A DNA stretch of 64,000 nucleotides from Elymus sibiricus (lineage: Eukaryota > Streptophyta > Magnoliopsida > Poales > Poaceae): the NCBI GenBank assembly GCA_039707655.1, contig CM077668.1, positions 68,279,086 through 68,343,085 of the forward strand. The letters run 5' to 3'. Below are positions 20,919 through 32,991 of the stretch, in pieces. The translations under genes were made by a program, and so were the position numbers. Position 1 is the stretch's first letter, and each line of letters begins with the position of its first letter. The notes under the pieces were generated by a model, which worked only from the letters and a program-made list of their open reading frames with translations, did not search any database and was not told the origin of the DNA.

Positions 20919-22435
20919 TTATGACCCACAAGTATAGGGCATCAATCGTAGTCCTTTCGATAAGTAAGAGTGTCGAACCCAACGAGGAGCAGAAGGAAAT
21001 GACAAGCTGTTTTCAGTAAGGTAGTTTCTGCAAGCACTGAAATAAGGGGTAACAGATAGTTTGATAGCAAGATAATTTGTAACAAGTAACAAGTGACAAG
21101 TGTAAATAAGGTGCAGAAAGATAGCCCAATCCTTTTGAGTGCAAAGGACAGGCCGGAACAAGTACTTATAATGATGCAAACGTTCTTGAGGACACACGGG
21201 AATTTCATCTAGTCACTTTCACCATGTTCATTCGATTCGCGTTCGCTACTTTGATGATTTGATATGTGGGTGGACCGGTGCTTGGGTGCTGTTCTTACTT
21301 GAACAAGCCTCCCACTTATGATTACCCCTTCTCACAAGCATCTGCAACTATGAAAAGAGAATTAAGACAAAGTCAAACCATAGCAATAAACGTGTGGATC
21401 CAAATCAGCCCCTTACGGAATAGCGCATAAACTGGGGTTTAAGCTTCTATCACTCTAGCAACTCATCATCTAATTACTACTCCACAATGCATTCCCTTAG
21501 GCCCATAAATGGTGAAGTGTCATGTAGTCGACGTTCACATGACACCACTAAGAGAATCACAACATACATATCATCAAAATATCGAACGAATACCAAATTC
21601 ACATGATTACTTATGACAAGACTTCTCCCATGTCCTCAAGAACAAAAGTAACTACTCACTCATCATCATGATGTTCAAGATCAGAGGGGTATTGAATAAC
21701 ATAAAGGATCTGAACATTTAGTAAATCACAAAGCAAACCAACTAGCATCAACTACGATAGGTAATCAACACTACTAGCACCCCACAAGTAACAATCTATA
21801 GTTTTGATACAAAGATTGAATACAAGAGATGAACTAGGGTTTCAGATGAGATGGTGCTATTGATGATGATGATGAAGATTGGTCCTCCCACGATGAGAGG
21901 GTTGTTGGCGATGACGAAGGCTTCGATTTCCCCCTCCCGGAGGGAAGTGTCCCCGGCGGAATCTGCCCGCCGGAGAGCAAAAGTGCTCCTACTCTAGTTC
22001 CGCCTTGTGGCGGCGGCGCCTCGTCCCGAAAGTCTCCCCATAAAAGTTTTAGGGTAAAATGAGCTATATACCAGAAGGAGAGGGCCGGAGGTGGGCCAGG
22101 GCCTCCACATGGCACCAGGGCGCGCCCCAGGGGGGCGCGCCCAGGTGCCATGTGTGCACCTGGTTGGCCTCCTCCAGCAGCTCTTTGGCCCAGTATTTTT
22201 TTATATATTCAGAAATAAATCTCCGTTGAATTTCAGCCCATTTGGAGATGTGCAGAATAGGTATCTCTGCTGTAGCTTTTTCAGGCCCTGAAATCCAGCT
22301 GCCGATATTCTCCCTCTTCGTGTAAACCTTGCATATTAAGAGAGAAAAGGCATTAGAAATACTCCATGAAGTGTTATATTGAATAAAAACTTTATAAATA
22401 ACAGCAATAAATCATGATGCAAAATGGACGTATCA
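20919..22435 (-). repeat. 5' LTR of element B
   Basis: 1517 bp. It begins TGATACGTCCATTTTGCATC on the minus strand and ends next to the primer site; the terminal dinucleotide there is changed (TTATGACC against TGATGACC in the other LTR, plus strand). Confidence 0.9.
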
Positions 22436-24891
22436 ATAGTCCACGGGATCCCAAATCATCGTTGCTCTCAACAGCTCGTTTCACCAACTCATAGGATTGT
22501 GAAGTTGACGAGTATGCATGAGTACCTACACAAAACAAAGGCAAAGGAATTTTTTTGTGCATGGTATATGTACACATCATCCATTTTGATGCGCACGTGC
22601 ATGTGTTGGTTAGCAGAAAATATCCAATGCTCAAATAAATGAGATGCATGATATAGAAACATGCCATCCATCATGAAAGGTTTGTTGTTATGTATAGCAT
22701 AATGGAGACTCAAAGGGTGAGGTGCATCACTAGCAATATCTAGAGCATGGTCATGAAGGGTATGCATATAGTGCACACAAGGGATGGAATCATGTGATCT
22801 ACAAACATTTTCATGGCATGGCATATGGGATGGATGGCACAAATTTTGCAAGGGAAGCATAAGAATATCATCACAAGAGAAACAAAATCCAATAACCGTG
22901 AGTTTTTCATCTATGCCATATGTGAAAATGGGATTGATTTTAATTGGATATGTAGAGTTACTACGGTGGGTTTGTAATGATGCAATATGGGAAATCTCAC
23001 TCATAGCATATGAAAAGTTTAATGGAGTGTCAAACATGACATGACCAATAGAATTTTCACATGATATCCTATGGAACATAACATCACAACTAGGCAATTC
23101 GACATGCTCATCATCATATTCATCATAAATGGGTGGCACATCTAAGCATGTAGAAGACATAGTATGTGGTGAATCCATAAGGTGATCAACATCATGCACA
23201 CAAGCAGTGTCAAGATAGTCCACTAGAGGGACAAGCGAAGTACCATCACCTATGTTACCTTTAGATCTCCGCTCTTGTGTTGTAGGTGAGGTGGCAAAAA
23301 TTGATGCTTGGTCAATAGCTTCATCAACTTGATGGTACCATGTGGGGGGTGCGTCAATGTCCACCATGGCCATCGTTTTGTCCATTGGAGGTATGGACTC
23401 GTTGAGGATTGGCGCTTCATATTGTAGGAGATCTAGCACCAAAAAGTAAAACACACTGGGAGTAGAGGTTAAGTTGTTAGAAATCATAGTGGCCTCACGT
23501 GCCCTCTCAACTACCTCACTCACTAAGTGTGGTGGCTCACGCACTCCCTCTAGGATGCTCTCATTCATATGGTTGGTGGAGTCACTTAAATGGCTCTCAA
23601 CCTCACATAGGGTGTGTGGCATGCTCTCGTGTGTGGGGCTAGTGGTGGTCACACTCATCCTCTCATAGTAAATGAACTCAATGTCATATATGGTGGAGTC
23701 ACTCATCTCACTCATGGGGTGGTGGCTCTCCTCACATGGCAATTGGGGCATCTCGTCATATGTGGGTGTCGGAGAGACGTAGGTGCAAATGTCTCCATGC
23801 TCAAATCCTATCACCGCCTTGGTTGAAGGGATAGTCCCATGCTCAATCTCCTCATCCATAACACCTCCAAAGATGAATGCCGTAGGATGTGGCAAATCAT
23901 CACCCTCCTCGGAGACCAAAGAGAGGGTCTCATGTGCGGTCTCGTAGCTTGACTCGGAGTAGGAGTCCCATTGTGGCGCCGTCTTCATGTTGTTGAAGAG
24001 GTTCATGCTCGTCGCCGTGGTCGAAGGGGATGGCCCATGCTCGACCGCCTTTTCGCCGTCTTGTTGTATGAGGCCCATATGATGTGGCACCTCATAGCTC
24101 GTCTCCATGATCGGAGGGAATTTCCCATGCTCGTCCATCGTCCTTGCAGGGCTTCCGAAGATGGAAGTGTCACCCTCGCTTGTAGGTGGTCACCTTGGAC
24201 TTGATGATGTCGATGTAGGCGTACTTGCGGGAAGTAGGCGGAGATGCCGTACGTCCAAAGGCGAAGATGCCTTGATAACACTTGGCAAAGATGCCGAAGT
24301 GGTGGTGGTACCATTAGCTTCCTCTTGGTGGTGCTCGTCTCGCGGTCTTCTCTTGTGCTCATGAAGGTTGGCCGTAGCTTGATGTAGAGCTTGTTGGGGC
24401 TTGTCGGTGCGCACATGTCGAGCATCTTCATCATGATGGTGTCGGTGTCGTGCTTGAACTTGTAGTCGATGGCGTTCGTCATCGTCGCGCACTTGATGCT
24501 TGGAGGTGACTTGCCCTTCATGGCGATGTGGATCACGTACATGATGTTTTTCGTCACGAAGATGAGGACGTGGACAAATTGTGCTTGCATCGCATGGGCG
24601 TTCCAAAGATGATCGATTTGCTCGCCGCCACCTTGAAGATGAAGAAGGGGAAGAAGGCTTGTAGTTGGCCAACATGTCTCATGCTTGATCCATTTGTTCG
24701 ACCAACTTGTTGTCGATATAGTCCCTTTTCCTTGCTTCGGAGTGACGGATGTTGATGGTGAGTCACTCAATGCGGTCATGCAAAGTGCCTCGCATTTGTT
24801 GTTGTAGTCCGATGTGATGAGTGTTGATGATGTAGTTGTTCGCGTCGTCGTTGTCGTCGAAGACTGGAGATGATGTGCTTTGCCTATCCAT
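22436..24891 (-). pseudogene. Element X main ORF, unknown function
   Basis: From the Met at 24891 (MDRQSTSSPVFDDNDDANNY) one frame runs to 22489, about 800 codons, broken only by three TGA stops (24763-24765, 24679-24681, 24190-24192). The last 549 codons are fully open. The N-terminal third is basic, then Asp/Glu/Ser/Thr-rich; the last 150 residues are Cys/His-rich (CHPSHMPCHENVCRSHDS). After 22489 a frameshift at a T-run near 22550 leads on into the segments seen at 12405-13193. No gag, protease, RT or integrase motif is seen. It sits just inside the putative 5' LTR, where gag normally is. It is likely an element-borne protein of a non-autonomous LTR family; its role is unknown. Confidence 0.65.
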
Positions 24892-26334
24892 CACAAGACT
24901 CGAGAAAATGAGAGTGGAAGAAAGGGAAGAACTACACCAAATGTACCTTTTCCAATGTTGAAGATGGATCAATGATCACCCGATAATGTATTATGGAAGT
25001 AGCACAATTGGTACCGGAGCTTGTCAATTCTCACACCTACACAAGTAAAGCTTTTGGAGTAGCTTGGTGAGGAAAGGTGGCACAAAAATTTATGCAATTG
25101 TTAGCAAGAGTCAATAATGTTGAAAGAGATACACAAATTCGTGAGTGAAACAAGTAGACCAATAGCAACGAATGGCACACGGAAATACACACACACAGAT
25201 AGATATGGGGTTGTGCAACCAAGGAATGAGCACAAAATGTGGAATCCACGGAAAACACTCATGTTGCACAACGCTAGAGAGACGCTAGCACGACTGCTCA
25301 ATAGGCGGATACGACACTTGTGCACAACCTATGAGAGACAAAACGTATCGACATTCTATCCCAAGTATGCTATGTATGTCTGGTTCTCGGTGTTTCTCAC
25401 ACGATGATCCAAGAAGATCAATGATGTTCTATGATATGCAATGGCACTTGCTTACAAGCTCTTTGTTTTTCTCTTTGCTTAAAAGATTTTTTTATATGGC
25501 CACTATGCGTAATGCTCGAACCAAAATACAAATTATGTATATGCAGGAACAATTGATGACACAAGAGATGATACGATGATATATGCACGCTATTATAGCT
25601 ATGCGGCGTATGTATCACTAAAGTGCACAAGTAGCATTGCCCGGCAATACTCAACGGCTAGTCTCAATAGGAAAGTGACGCAAAGATGGGTCAGGGTTAG
25701 CAATGCAATGGCAAGGATAATGTACAATGGTGTTGTCGAGGTTACCGTCAATGGTTTCTCATTTGTAAGCAAGGAGGGATGATGATGAAGTGATCGTTGT
25801 CAATGTCGAATTCGTGGCGAAGATGAGTAGCAATGAAAAATCGTTCCTAATTAGCCAAACACCTTAGGAAACGGAAAAACCACAGCTCAAAACCTCAAAC
25901 AAAAATCAGTCAAAAATCAGAGGTGGTAGCGGTTTAGCGGTGGTGGTTGCGGAAAATGTTGGCGGAAACCCGGTCAAAATGGGTTAAGGTGGCGGAAGGG
26001 TACGATGGGCTATACACGGTGTCAGAGTTGAAGGCCCGGTCCCTAAGTAGCCGAAACACCTTAGGATACGCAAACCACAACTCAAACAACCTCAAATGCA
26101 ACGGGGATCAAAATTGGTTAGGTTGCGGAAAGCTATGGTGGTAATGCGGATGATATGGTGGAGGGCCTAGGCAAAGATGCCAAAATGTCAAAAAATTTAT
26201 GGAGTCAAATGGTGTTGGAACATATCTAGATGGACGGGGAATGTCAATAGCTATCCAACGAGCTAAAGAACATCAAAATTGGACTCCGGATGTGAAAGTT
26301 ATGGTCAAAATGGTGAAACACGGGAGGCTGAAGC

Positions 26335-27500
26335 TCCAGGGGTCGGATGTCCGGGGGCTAGGCCGGAAATCCGGGGCTTTGTGTTCAGAAACGAGCCCGT
26401 TTTTCTGCTCCAGTTGTTGGATGTCCGGCCGGGGACCCGGATGTCCGGCTGGGGGCCCGGATGTCCGGCCTGACGATTCCAGATCTCGTATGGGGCGGAA
26501 ATTTTCGATTTCGGGGCGGAATTTCTTGGTTCCAAGTTCAAAATTGAGATGATTTCATGGATGGAAATTGGGGAAAAGATGGGGGAAGATACATCCACTC
26601 GAAACACAGTAAATCCATGAATCAAATTCAACAAAACATCATCAAACCAACAAAATGCAAAAAAAAAAATTGGGGGCTATTTTTGGTGGAGATTTTCGAA
26701 ATTGGGACAAAACAAAGCAAAATTGGGGCTAGAAAACGGTGGGGGATACACCAAATTCATGATCAGCGTGGCTTTGATCCAAGATGATGAAGGGTGGAAC
26801 CCTAAGGGTGTCGATCTTTCACGATTTGGAAGGGAAACGGGGAAGAACACGAAGAACACAAAGGGGAAATCACTCAAATAGACAAGATGCAATCACGTAT
26901 GTGCTAAATCCACATACACACGGAGAGTTACACAATCCAAAGTCAACAAAGGACGATAACGGTAGCTAGTTCATCCCAATCCGTGAGGAGATGGGGTCTT
27001 GAATCTGTAGAGGATCTTCCCTAGAAGGGGTCTTGAATCCACTTGGGGGATCTTCTCCTAGGAAGTCTTGAACTCCAAGAAGTATGGATAAGTGGATGAG
27101 CAAAGCTCTATCTCTCATGAGCTATTCCTTTGCTAACACTAAAAAAGGGGAGGATGAGGTCTATTTATAGTGCTAGGGATGAAGGGGTGAGAGAGGGGAG
27201 GATACAAGGCACTTCAGCCCGATGCTGCGCGCAGGCGCCGGATGTTCGGGCGGGACGCCGGATGTCCGACCGTTCGTGAGGCGCCGGATGTCTGGCTAGG
27301 AAGCTGGCCGAAGATCTTCTTCTCTGGATAGCATGCGTTGGATTTCCGGGCTGGCGTCGGATGTCCGGCCCGTCACGGGGTGCCGGATGTCCGGGGGTCG
27401 TCCGAATGTCCGGCCATTGTAGAGTCGCCTTGCGTTCGTTTCTCTCTGTGATTCTTCTGGTTGGTGGCTCGGATGTCTGGGCTCCTGCCAGATGTCCAGC
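26335..27500. repeat. Clustered CCGGATGTCCGG-type palindromes
   Basis: Two clusters (26335-26475 and 27235-27500) repeat the imperfect palindrome CCGGATGTCCGG about a dozen times with spacers of 10-40 bases. They sit on both sides of the TATA box inside the putative X LTR. Confidence 0.7.
27161..27170 (-). promoter_or_regulatory. TATA box in the X LTR
   Basis: The minus strand reads CACTATAAATAGACC; CTATAAATAG is a canonical plant core promoter. It points toward the X ORF. Confidence 0.55.
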
Positions 27501-27795
27501 CACTGTAGCTCTACGGTGACTCCACTTGAGGCACTTCTTGATCTGCTTCCGTGAGGACTTGTCCTATGCTTTGAGTATCTCCATGGTTGTCTCCTCGGTT
27601 CCTAAGCACACGTAGTGTCTTTGCATTAGGTAGAAACCATGTCTCGCATGAATGGAAAGGCGAAGCATTTAGGAGCGGGTTCACCTTGTGTCCAATGGCA
27701 TTTGCTTAAGGTCTCGTCGTATGTCCTTGGGGAGTAGTCGTAGTGTACATGGGGATGACCGTAGGATGCTTTGCATCACACGGGGAAACCCGACA

Positions 27796-28064
27796 TGATT
27801 TGACCATCATGCCCTTCGGACAAGGCCGTTGTCACGATAAGGATCCATTCAATAGCTCGCACTCACGCAACAACAGTCAAAATTTTGAACTGTTAAAATC
27901 ATCATGGTAGGAGGATTTGCACTAGTGAATTCCTAACTCTTCATTCAGACCAATTTTGTCAGCGACAAGAAGAACTTCGTCTCTATCGTTGAAGAACTCA
28001 ACTCCACTGCAAGAGATTTCCAAAGTCTTTACTCAAAGAAATAGGTAGGTTTGAGTTTGAGTAT
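27796..28064. other. Unassigned sequence
   Basis: No ORF, inverted end or clear family link seen. It lies between the putative X LTR and the next LTR fragment and may be the older insertion target. Confidence 0.4.
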
Positions 28065-29163
28065 TGATACGTCTCCTGACACATCTATTACTTTCGATTG
28101 TTCCATGCTATTATATGATCAATCTTGTATGTTTTATATGCATTTATATGCTATTTTATATCTTTTTTGGGACTAACCTGTTAACCCAGTGCCCAGTGCC
28201 AGCTCCCGTTTTTTGCTTGTTTTTGGCTATTCAGAAAATCAGTACCAAACGAAGTCCAAACGCGATGAAACTTTACGATGATTTTTTCTGGACCAGAAGG
28301 GACCCTAGAAGGTTCGGGAGGAGACCAGAAGAGCAACGGGAGAGCCACAAGCACACAGGGCCACCCGAGTTTGTGGCCCCCCGTAGCACCCCTTGACCTA
28401 ATTCCACCTCTATAAATGCAGAAATATTCCCAAACCAACATAGAGCCACCCGAAACATTTTTCCGCCGCCGCAAGCTTCTGTTCTTCCGTGATCCCATCT
28501 GGAGGCCTTTTCTGGTACTCTGCCGGAGGGGGAATCGATCATGGAGGGCTTCTACATCATCCTTTTCCGATGATGCGTGAGTAGTTCACCACAGATTTAC
28601 GGGTCCATAGCTAGTAGCCAGATGGCTTCTTCTCTCTCTTTTATCTTCAATACAATTTTCTCCTTGATCTTCTTGGAGTTCTATCCGATGTAATCTTCTT
28701 GTGCGGTGTGTTTGTTGAGATCCGATGAATTGTGCGTTTATGATCTGAATATTCATGACAAGTAATTGAGTCTTTTCTGAACTTTATTATGCATGATTGT
28801 TATAGCTTTGTATTTCTCTCTGATCTATCCATTTGGTTTGGCCAACTAGATTGATTTATCTTTAGTGGGAGAGGTGCTTTGTAATGGGTTCAATTTTGCG
28901 GTGCTCTATATCCCAGTGATAGAAGGGGACAAGACACATATTTTGTATTGTTGCCATTAAGGGTGAAATGATGGGTTTTATTCGTATTGATTGGGTTTAC
29001 TTTGTCTACATCATGTCATCTTGCTTAAGGCGTTACTCTGTTTTTATGAATTTAATACCATAGATGCATGCTGGATAGCGGTCGATTGGTGGAGTAATAG
29101 TAGTAGATGCAGGCAGGAGTCGGTCTACTTGTCTCAGACGTGATGCCTATATACATGATCAAT
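28065..29163 (+). repeat. LTR fragment, Athila-like (TGATACGTCTCC type)
   Basis: It begins TGATACGTCTCCTGACAC at 28065 and carries the CCAGTGCCCAGTGCCAG block shared with element H's LTR (28186 against 39497). It continues with the usual TGTCTCAGACGTGATGCCTATA stretch and is cut off near 29163. Neither an internal region nor a second LTR follows, so it is a truncated LTR. Confidence 0.75.
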
Positions 29164-29460
29164 GTTCAAGAATTCATCCGTTTAATCAGTTAATTGGCTA
29201 GTTAATTGCTACTCATTGGGTGGCCGAATCGAATAACACCCATTCAATGTGTTAACTTGCTAGACCAATTAAATGGTCTGTCATACAGATTAAATGGTAT
29301 GTTAGACCGATTAATCGGTTGTCAGGCCAATTAACCGTTGGTGGCCCGCTAGCTCGTGGGCAAACAAAGCCCGATTATTTGGCCCATAACCCCTCCCAGC
29401 CCCTCCCACTCCTGAAGAGCTAGGGTTTATCCCTCCACCCTCCCCCTCCCGCCCTAGATG
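29164..29460. repeat. AT-rich patch with repeated TTAATCGG/AATTAA motifs
   Basis: Repeated GATTAATCGG, CCAATTAAATGG and CCAATTAACCG motifs on both strands resemble subterminal motif clusters of DNA transposons. No TIR or TSD was found. Confidence 0.4.
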
Positions 29461-29899
29461 CACTACAAAAAAACACATCCATGATGATACGTGTTTGTCA
29501 CAGTAGGTCACGTTTTCTGTCATGCATGTACATCCATGACAATTTGATGACAGAATCAAGATAGTCATACCTGTGTTGTCATAGAAGTGTTCCATGACAA
29601 TACTCAAATTATCATCACGGAAGTGTCCACTTCCATGATGATAAATGGCGCGTCATGGAAGTGCTTTCGTCAAACTGACATGTGGCATCCACCGTAACGG
29701 GTCGCCGTTATGCTATCGGGTCCGGTTTTGGATCCGATAACCCATTAACAACTAAGACCAATGGCGATTTTCCACATGTAAAATTCTCATTGGCCGGGTG
29801 AACCACGTGTCAGCTCCCCGTTGGGACAGATGTCAACCGTCCAATGGACAGGACGCGCCTATGATACGTCGACACGTGGCGAGGCCCAACAGTGGCCCA

Positions 29900-30750
29900 T
29901 TTAGGTTAAAAAGGCCGGCCCAGCCAAAGGCCCAAAATATTTTGTCAGACACTAGTGGGCCGGCCCGTTAATAGCCTGCCATGCTTTTGGTGAAACTACG
30001 GTCCATATCAGATCTGGCCCGTTCACGGCCTCTCGTGTTTTGGGCTAAATTATGGCCCATATTAGATCAGGCCCGTTAACAGGCCACTATGCTTTCGGAC
30101 CCATTGTAAGACGGGTTTGTATTTTGGCCTGTTAAAGCCCGTTTAATAGTTCGACCCGATAATTGTTTTGGACTGTTAGCGGCCCTTGGTGTATCTGGGC
30201 CGTTGTCGGCCCATTTTCACTTTAGGCCGTTTAACGGCCTGTGCTCCAACAGGGCTATTTCTTGTCCGAAGTGACTTTCCGCCTCTTAACGGCCCGAAGT
30301 CTTCATGGATAAATTTCAGCCCAACGTGCCTGTCGGCCTGTTAATGGCCCGCAACACAGTTGGGCCTAGCTAGTTATGGTCCGCGTTAAATCCAGCCTTC
30401 TTGCAGACCATAATTTTATTGGGCCAAGCCCATAATTTTATTGGGCCAAACGAGGCCCGAGATAAATTTTGGCCTCTTAACGCCTCGTATGTTATTGGGA
30501 CAAACATGGGCCTACAGATATTTCGGCCTGTGTTGGCCCATGAATTGTTCGGCTCAACTCTAGCCCAATCTAGTTTTTAGCCAGTTAAAAGCCCATGGTA
30601 TTTTCTGGCCCAACAGGCCCGAATTTTACTTGGCCTGTTAAAGGCGGAAAACTACTTTCCGTTTAGGCCTGCTAATGGCCCAAGATGATTATAGGCACAC
30701 TTTTCAGCCCATATATAGCGAGTTACGGGCCGGCCTAACAGATCGACAAT
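29900..30750. repeat. Degenerate GGCCCGTTAA repeats in CACTA fragment
   Basis: About 20 imperfect copies of GGCCCGTTAA(C/T)GGCC-like words, 30-60 bases apart, in otherwise unique sequence. Confidence 0.55.
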
Positions 30751-32113
30751 GATGAGCTCCGTTGAAGCTTTCGAGCTAAATTACAGCATACCGACTATGA
30801 ATAAACCTAGACTATACAATAAAGAAATTACGGCATATTACATCCACTGGGCATCAAAGTTCGCCGCCAGTGATAAGAAAGCGCAACCAGACTACAGATT
30901 ACATACACTGGGCATCAAAGGTCACCACCAGTGCATATAAATGCGCCGACAAAAGAATATACAAAACCGACAACACTTCAAAACAATTCAATAGACATTA
31001 GGCCTATCCTAGAGGTGCATCGCAAGCAGCAGAACAAGCTGATGAGACCTCAGTTGTTTCAATGATAGATCCTCAATCTCTAGCCGCGTAGCAAGAAAGC
31101 ACGCATGGCTGTCCTCTGAGATCTTCGTTATGGAATTGACATCAAGTCAGACATGAGCTGAACCAATTCTTTCCGCATTAAGTTGAGACTGAAGAAGTCG
31201 AACTGATTGAGGCAGCAACTTCACCGAGGTTGTCTCACAACTCCTTCTGAGTTGCTTGAACTATCTTCCCTAAAGTTCTGCCTGGCATAAGAGATATGAC
31301 TCTGAAAGAGAAACAAGGAGACAGATAACAGGTTTCACAAATATATAAGCACTGATGGTCAATGTGCTGACAATCCGTTCCATTTTATATTGGCAAATTC
31401 AGAGATATAATTTAAAATAGCATTAACATAATATGGCATTGCCCGTATCATCGGCAAAATCAGTTAAGACAAAGCAGGAAATGCGATGATGCGGGCGTGG
31501 GCAGCTTCCCTGGTACCACACCACCGGATTAGAGATCTAGAACACATGCATACATACAGGGCTGAAGGAAATAAATGGATCTGTTCTGATTAATGTGGAT
31601 GGTATGAATAAGGAACATGTTTTTACAACTACATTTTGAAACTTGTAGTTGTTGCAAACATCCAATCTGATGCAAACACCAAAGTAAACAGCAGTGGAGG
31701 AAATGATGCCTATCCAAATCTATACTAGAACAAAGTTTGAGGCTTGAGGAGGATGGACTTACATTACATGTTAACACGGGCTGGACAAAACCCTTCTCCA
31801 TGTCGATGGAAGGATAATTCAAGAAATTCCCCAAAGAAACTTCTTCATAAGCGTTGCCTTTATTCTACATTTTGTAAAGAGTAAATACAGATCTAATAAT
31901 ATTGGAAGAAATAGAGGATAATGAAGCTCAGATGCAGAGTGATGATACATAATCAAATAGCTATCAATTAGGTACAGCGTTACAAGGCAAAAGGTACTGA
32001 CAAGTGGAATGCAGACCTCAACGTGTGCAGTGGCATTGGCTTTATTCAACATTTTGGTAAGATGCAGAGTAATGCTAGACAACCGACTATCTCTCAATGC
32101 AAGTACAGTTATA

Positions 32114-32216
32114 CTACCACCGTCCGGAATTACTTGTCGCTCAAATGGATGTATCTAGCACTATTTAAGTTCTAAATTCATCCAATTGAGCAACACTTAA
32201 TTCGATACGGAGGGAG
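32114..32216. mobile_element. Stowaway MITE (Tc1/Mariner), 103 bp
   Basis: TA duplicates at 32112-32113 and 32217-32218 flank inverted ends: CTACCACCGTCCGGAATTAC at the left and CTCCCTCCGTATCGAATTAA read from the right. The core (TTGTCGCTCAAATGGATGTA) is typical of Triticeae Stowaway elements. It has no coding capacity. Confidence 0.9.
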
Positions 32217-32480
32217 TACATGACAATAGGTACTTACATGAGCAATCCAGAACTTCATAACCATTGGGTTAATTCTACATTTATGAAAGATTAAATATAG
32301 ATCTTATAATTTCGAGCAAAGGGTGGATAAGGAAGCGAACATTTACAGTGATGCTACATAATCAAACAACAATGAGTGTAAGTATGCTGATAAAGGGCAA
32401 GAGGTACTAACAAGAGCAATGCAGTGCCCAGTATTATTGTGAGATCCTATGACCCTTTGAGAATGGAGATTCATCTACAA

Positions 32481-32747
32481 TTAGTTTGCATACAAGAGAG
32501 ATGGTAAGGCAAATGCACGTATGCAGGAGTTCAAATTTTGAATTGATATCATAGACAGTACCTGACGCTGGGCTCTCTGCAGTTCTAATAGGGCTTTGGC
32601 TAGTGGAGTAGGGGTAAAGTGTGCTACAGTTGGGCCTGTGTTTTCTGGGGCTGCTAATCTATCTGATTTATCAGGTATCACTGCCTTTTCCAAATGCTTT
32701 GTCTGTACTCCTTCAGGATCTGCACTCACCCTCTTCCGTTTGGACAT
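32481..32747 (-). pseudogene. Possible exon of a CACTA-encoded protein
   Basis: An 88-codon frame begins MSKRKRVSADPEGVQTKHLE. After ...LELQRAQRQ the minus strand shows CAG followed by GTACTGTC, a plausible splice donor near 32560, so the true exon is probably 32561-32747. The basic start resembles a nuclear localisation signal. Other frames on the same strand (31819-32097, 31529-31834) are not recognisable. No transposase DDE motif is seen, so the assignment to the CACTA element rests on position only. Confidence 0.35.
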
Positions 32748-32991
32748 CTATTACGAAAGAACAACATTTGACTAGAAAAACATGGTATGATGACACATGG
32801 AATAGGTACAGAAAATGGATATGCATGGCATATACTCACATATGATGCTTAAACTAAGCAGATGGTGGTGTAACAAAGTAGAAGTAATGCAAGGCGTCAT
32901 ATGCAAGATACGTGCGACCAATACAACCTTGTCAAGTTAGAGTAAGCACCTTGATGGGTGAATAACATAGGCCATCGTCCACCATGCCAAG

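Larger units (their letters stand above)
13194..22435 (-). mobile_element. Athila-like Gypsy retrotransposon B
   Basis: Exact TSD ATAGT at 13189-13193 and 22436-22440, with the uninterrupted site visible in the duplicate at 9961. Minus orientation: 5' LTR at the right, tRNA-Asp-type primer site, gag, protease, RT, RNase H, integrase, an extra small ORF, then a truncated 3' LTR at the left. The domain order and the LTR start TGATACGTCC are those of the Athila-like lineage common in Triticeae. Most of pol is readable; the breaks are five stops, one small deletion and at least one 1-bp frameshift. Confidence 0.93.
25022..27795 (-). repeat. Putative 5' LTR of element X
   Basis: On the minus strand the block opens TGTCGGGTTTCC at 27795 and closes ...GAATTGACA at 25022, next to the X ORF leader. 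It holds a good TATA box on the same strand (27161-27170). The second LTR is not in the window, so the borders (2774 bp) are tentative. Small frames inside are not gene-like. Confidence 0.45.
29461..32991 (-). mobile_element. CACTA transposon fragment
   Basis: One end is clear: CACTACAAAAAAACACATCC at 29461, preceded by ATG (possible 3-bp TSD). The next 200 bases hold inverted and direct copies of CATGACA/TGTCATG and ATCATGG-like motifs, the subterminal repeats of CACTA elements. From 29900 to 30750 a loose repeat built on GGCCCGTTAA...GGCC recurs. The opposite CACTA end is not present; the fragment stops where element D begins at 32992. Coding sign is on the minus strand (32481-32747). Confidence 0.7.

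Noticed and set aside
25009..25020. TGGTACCGGAGC as a plus-strand tRNA-Met primer site
   Set aside because: It would point away from the X reading frame and its TATA box, and no plus-strand LTR or gag adjoins it.
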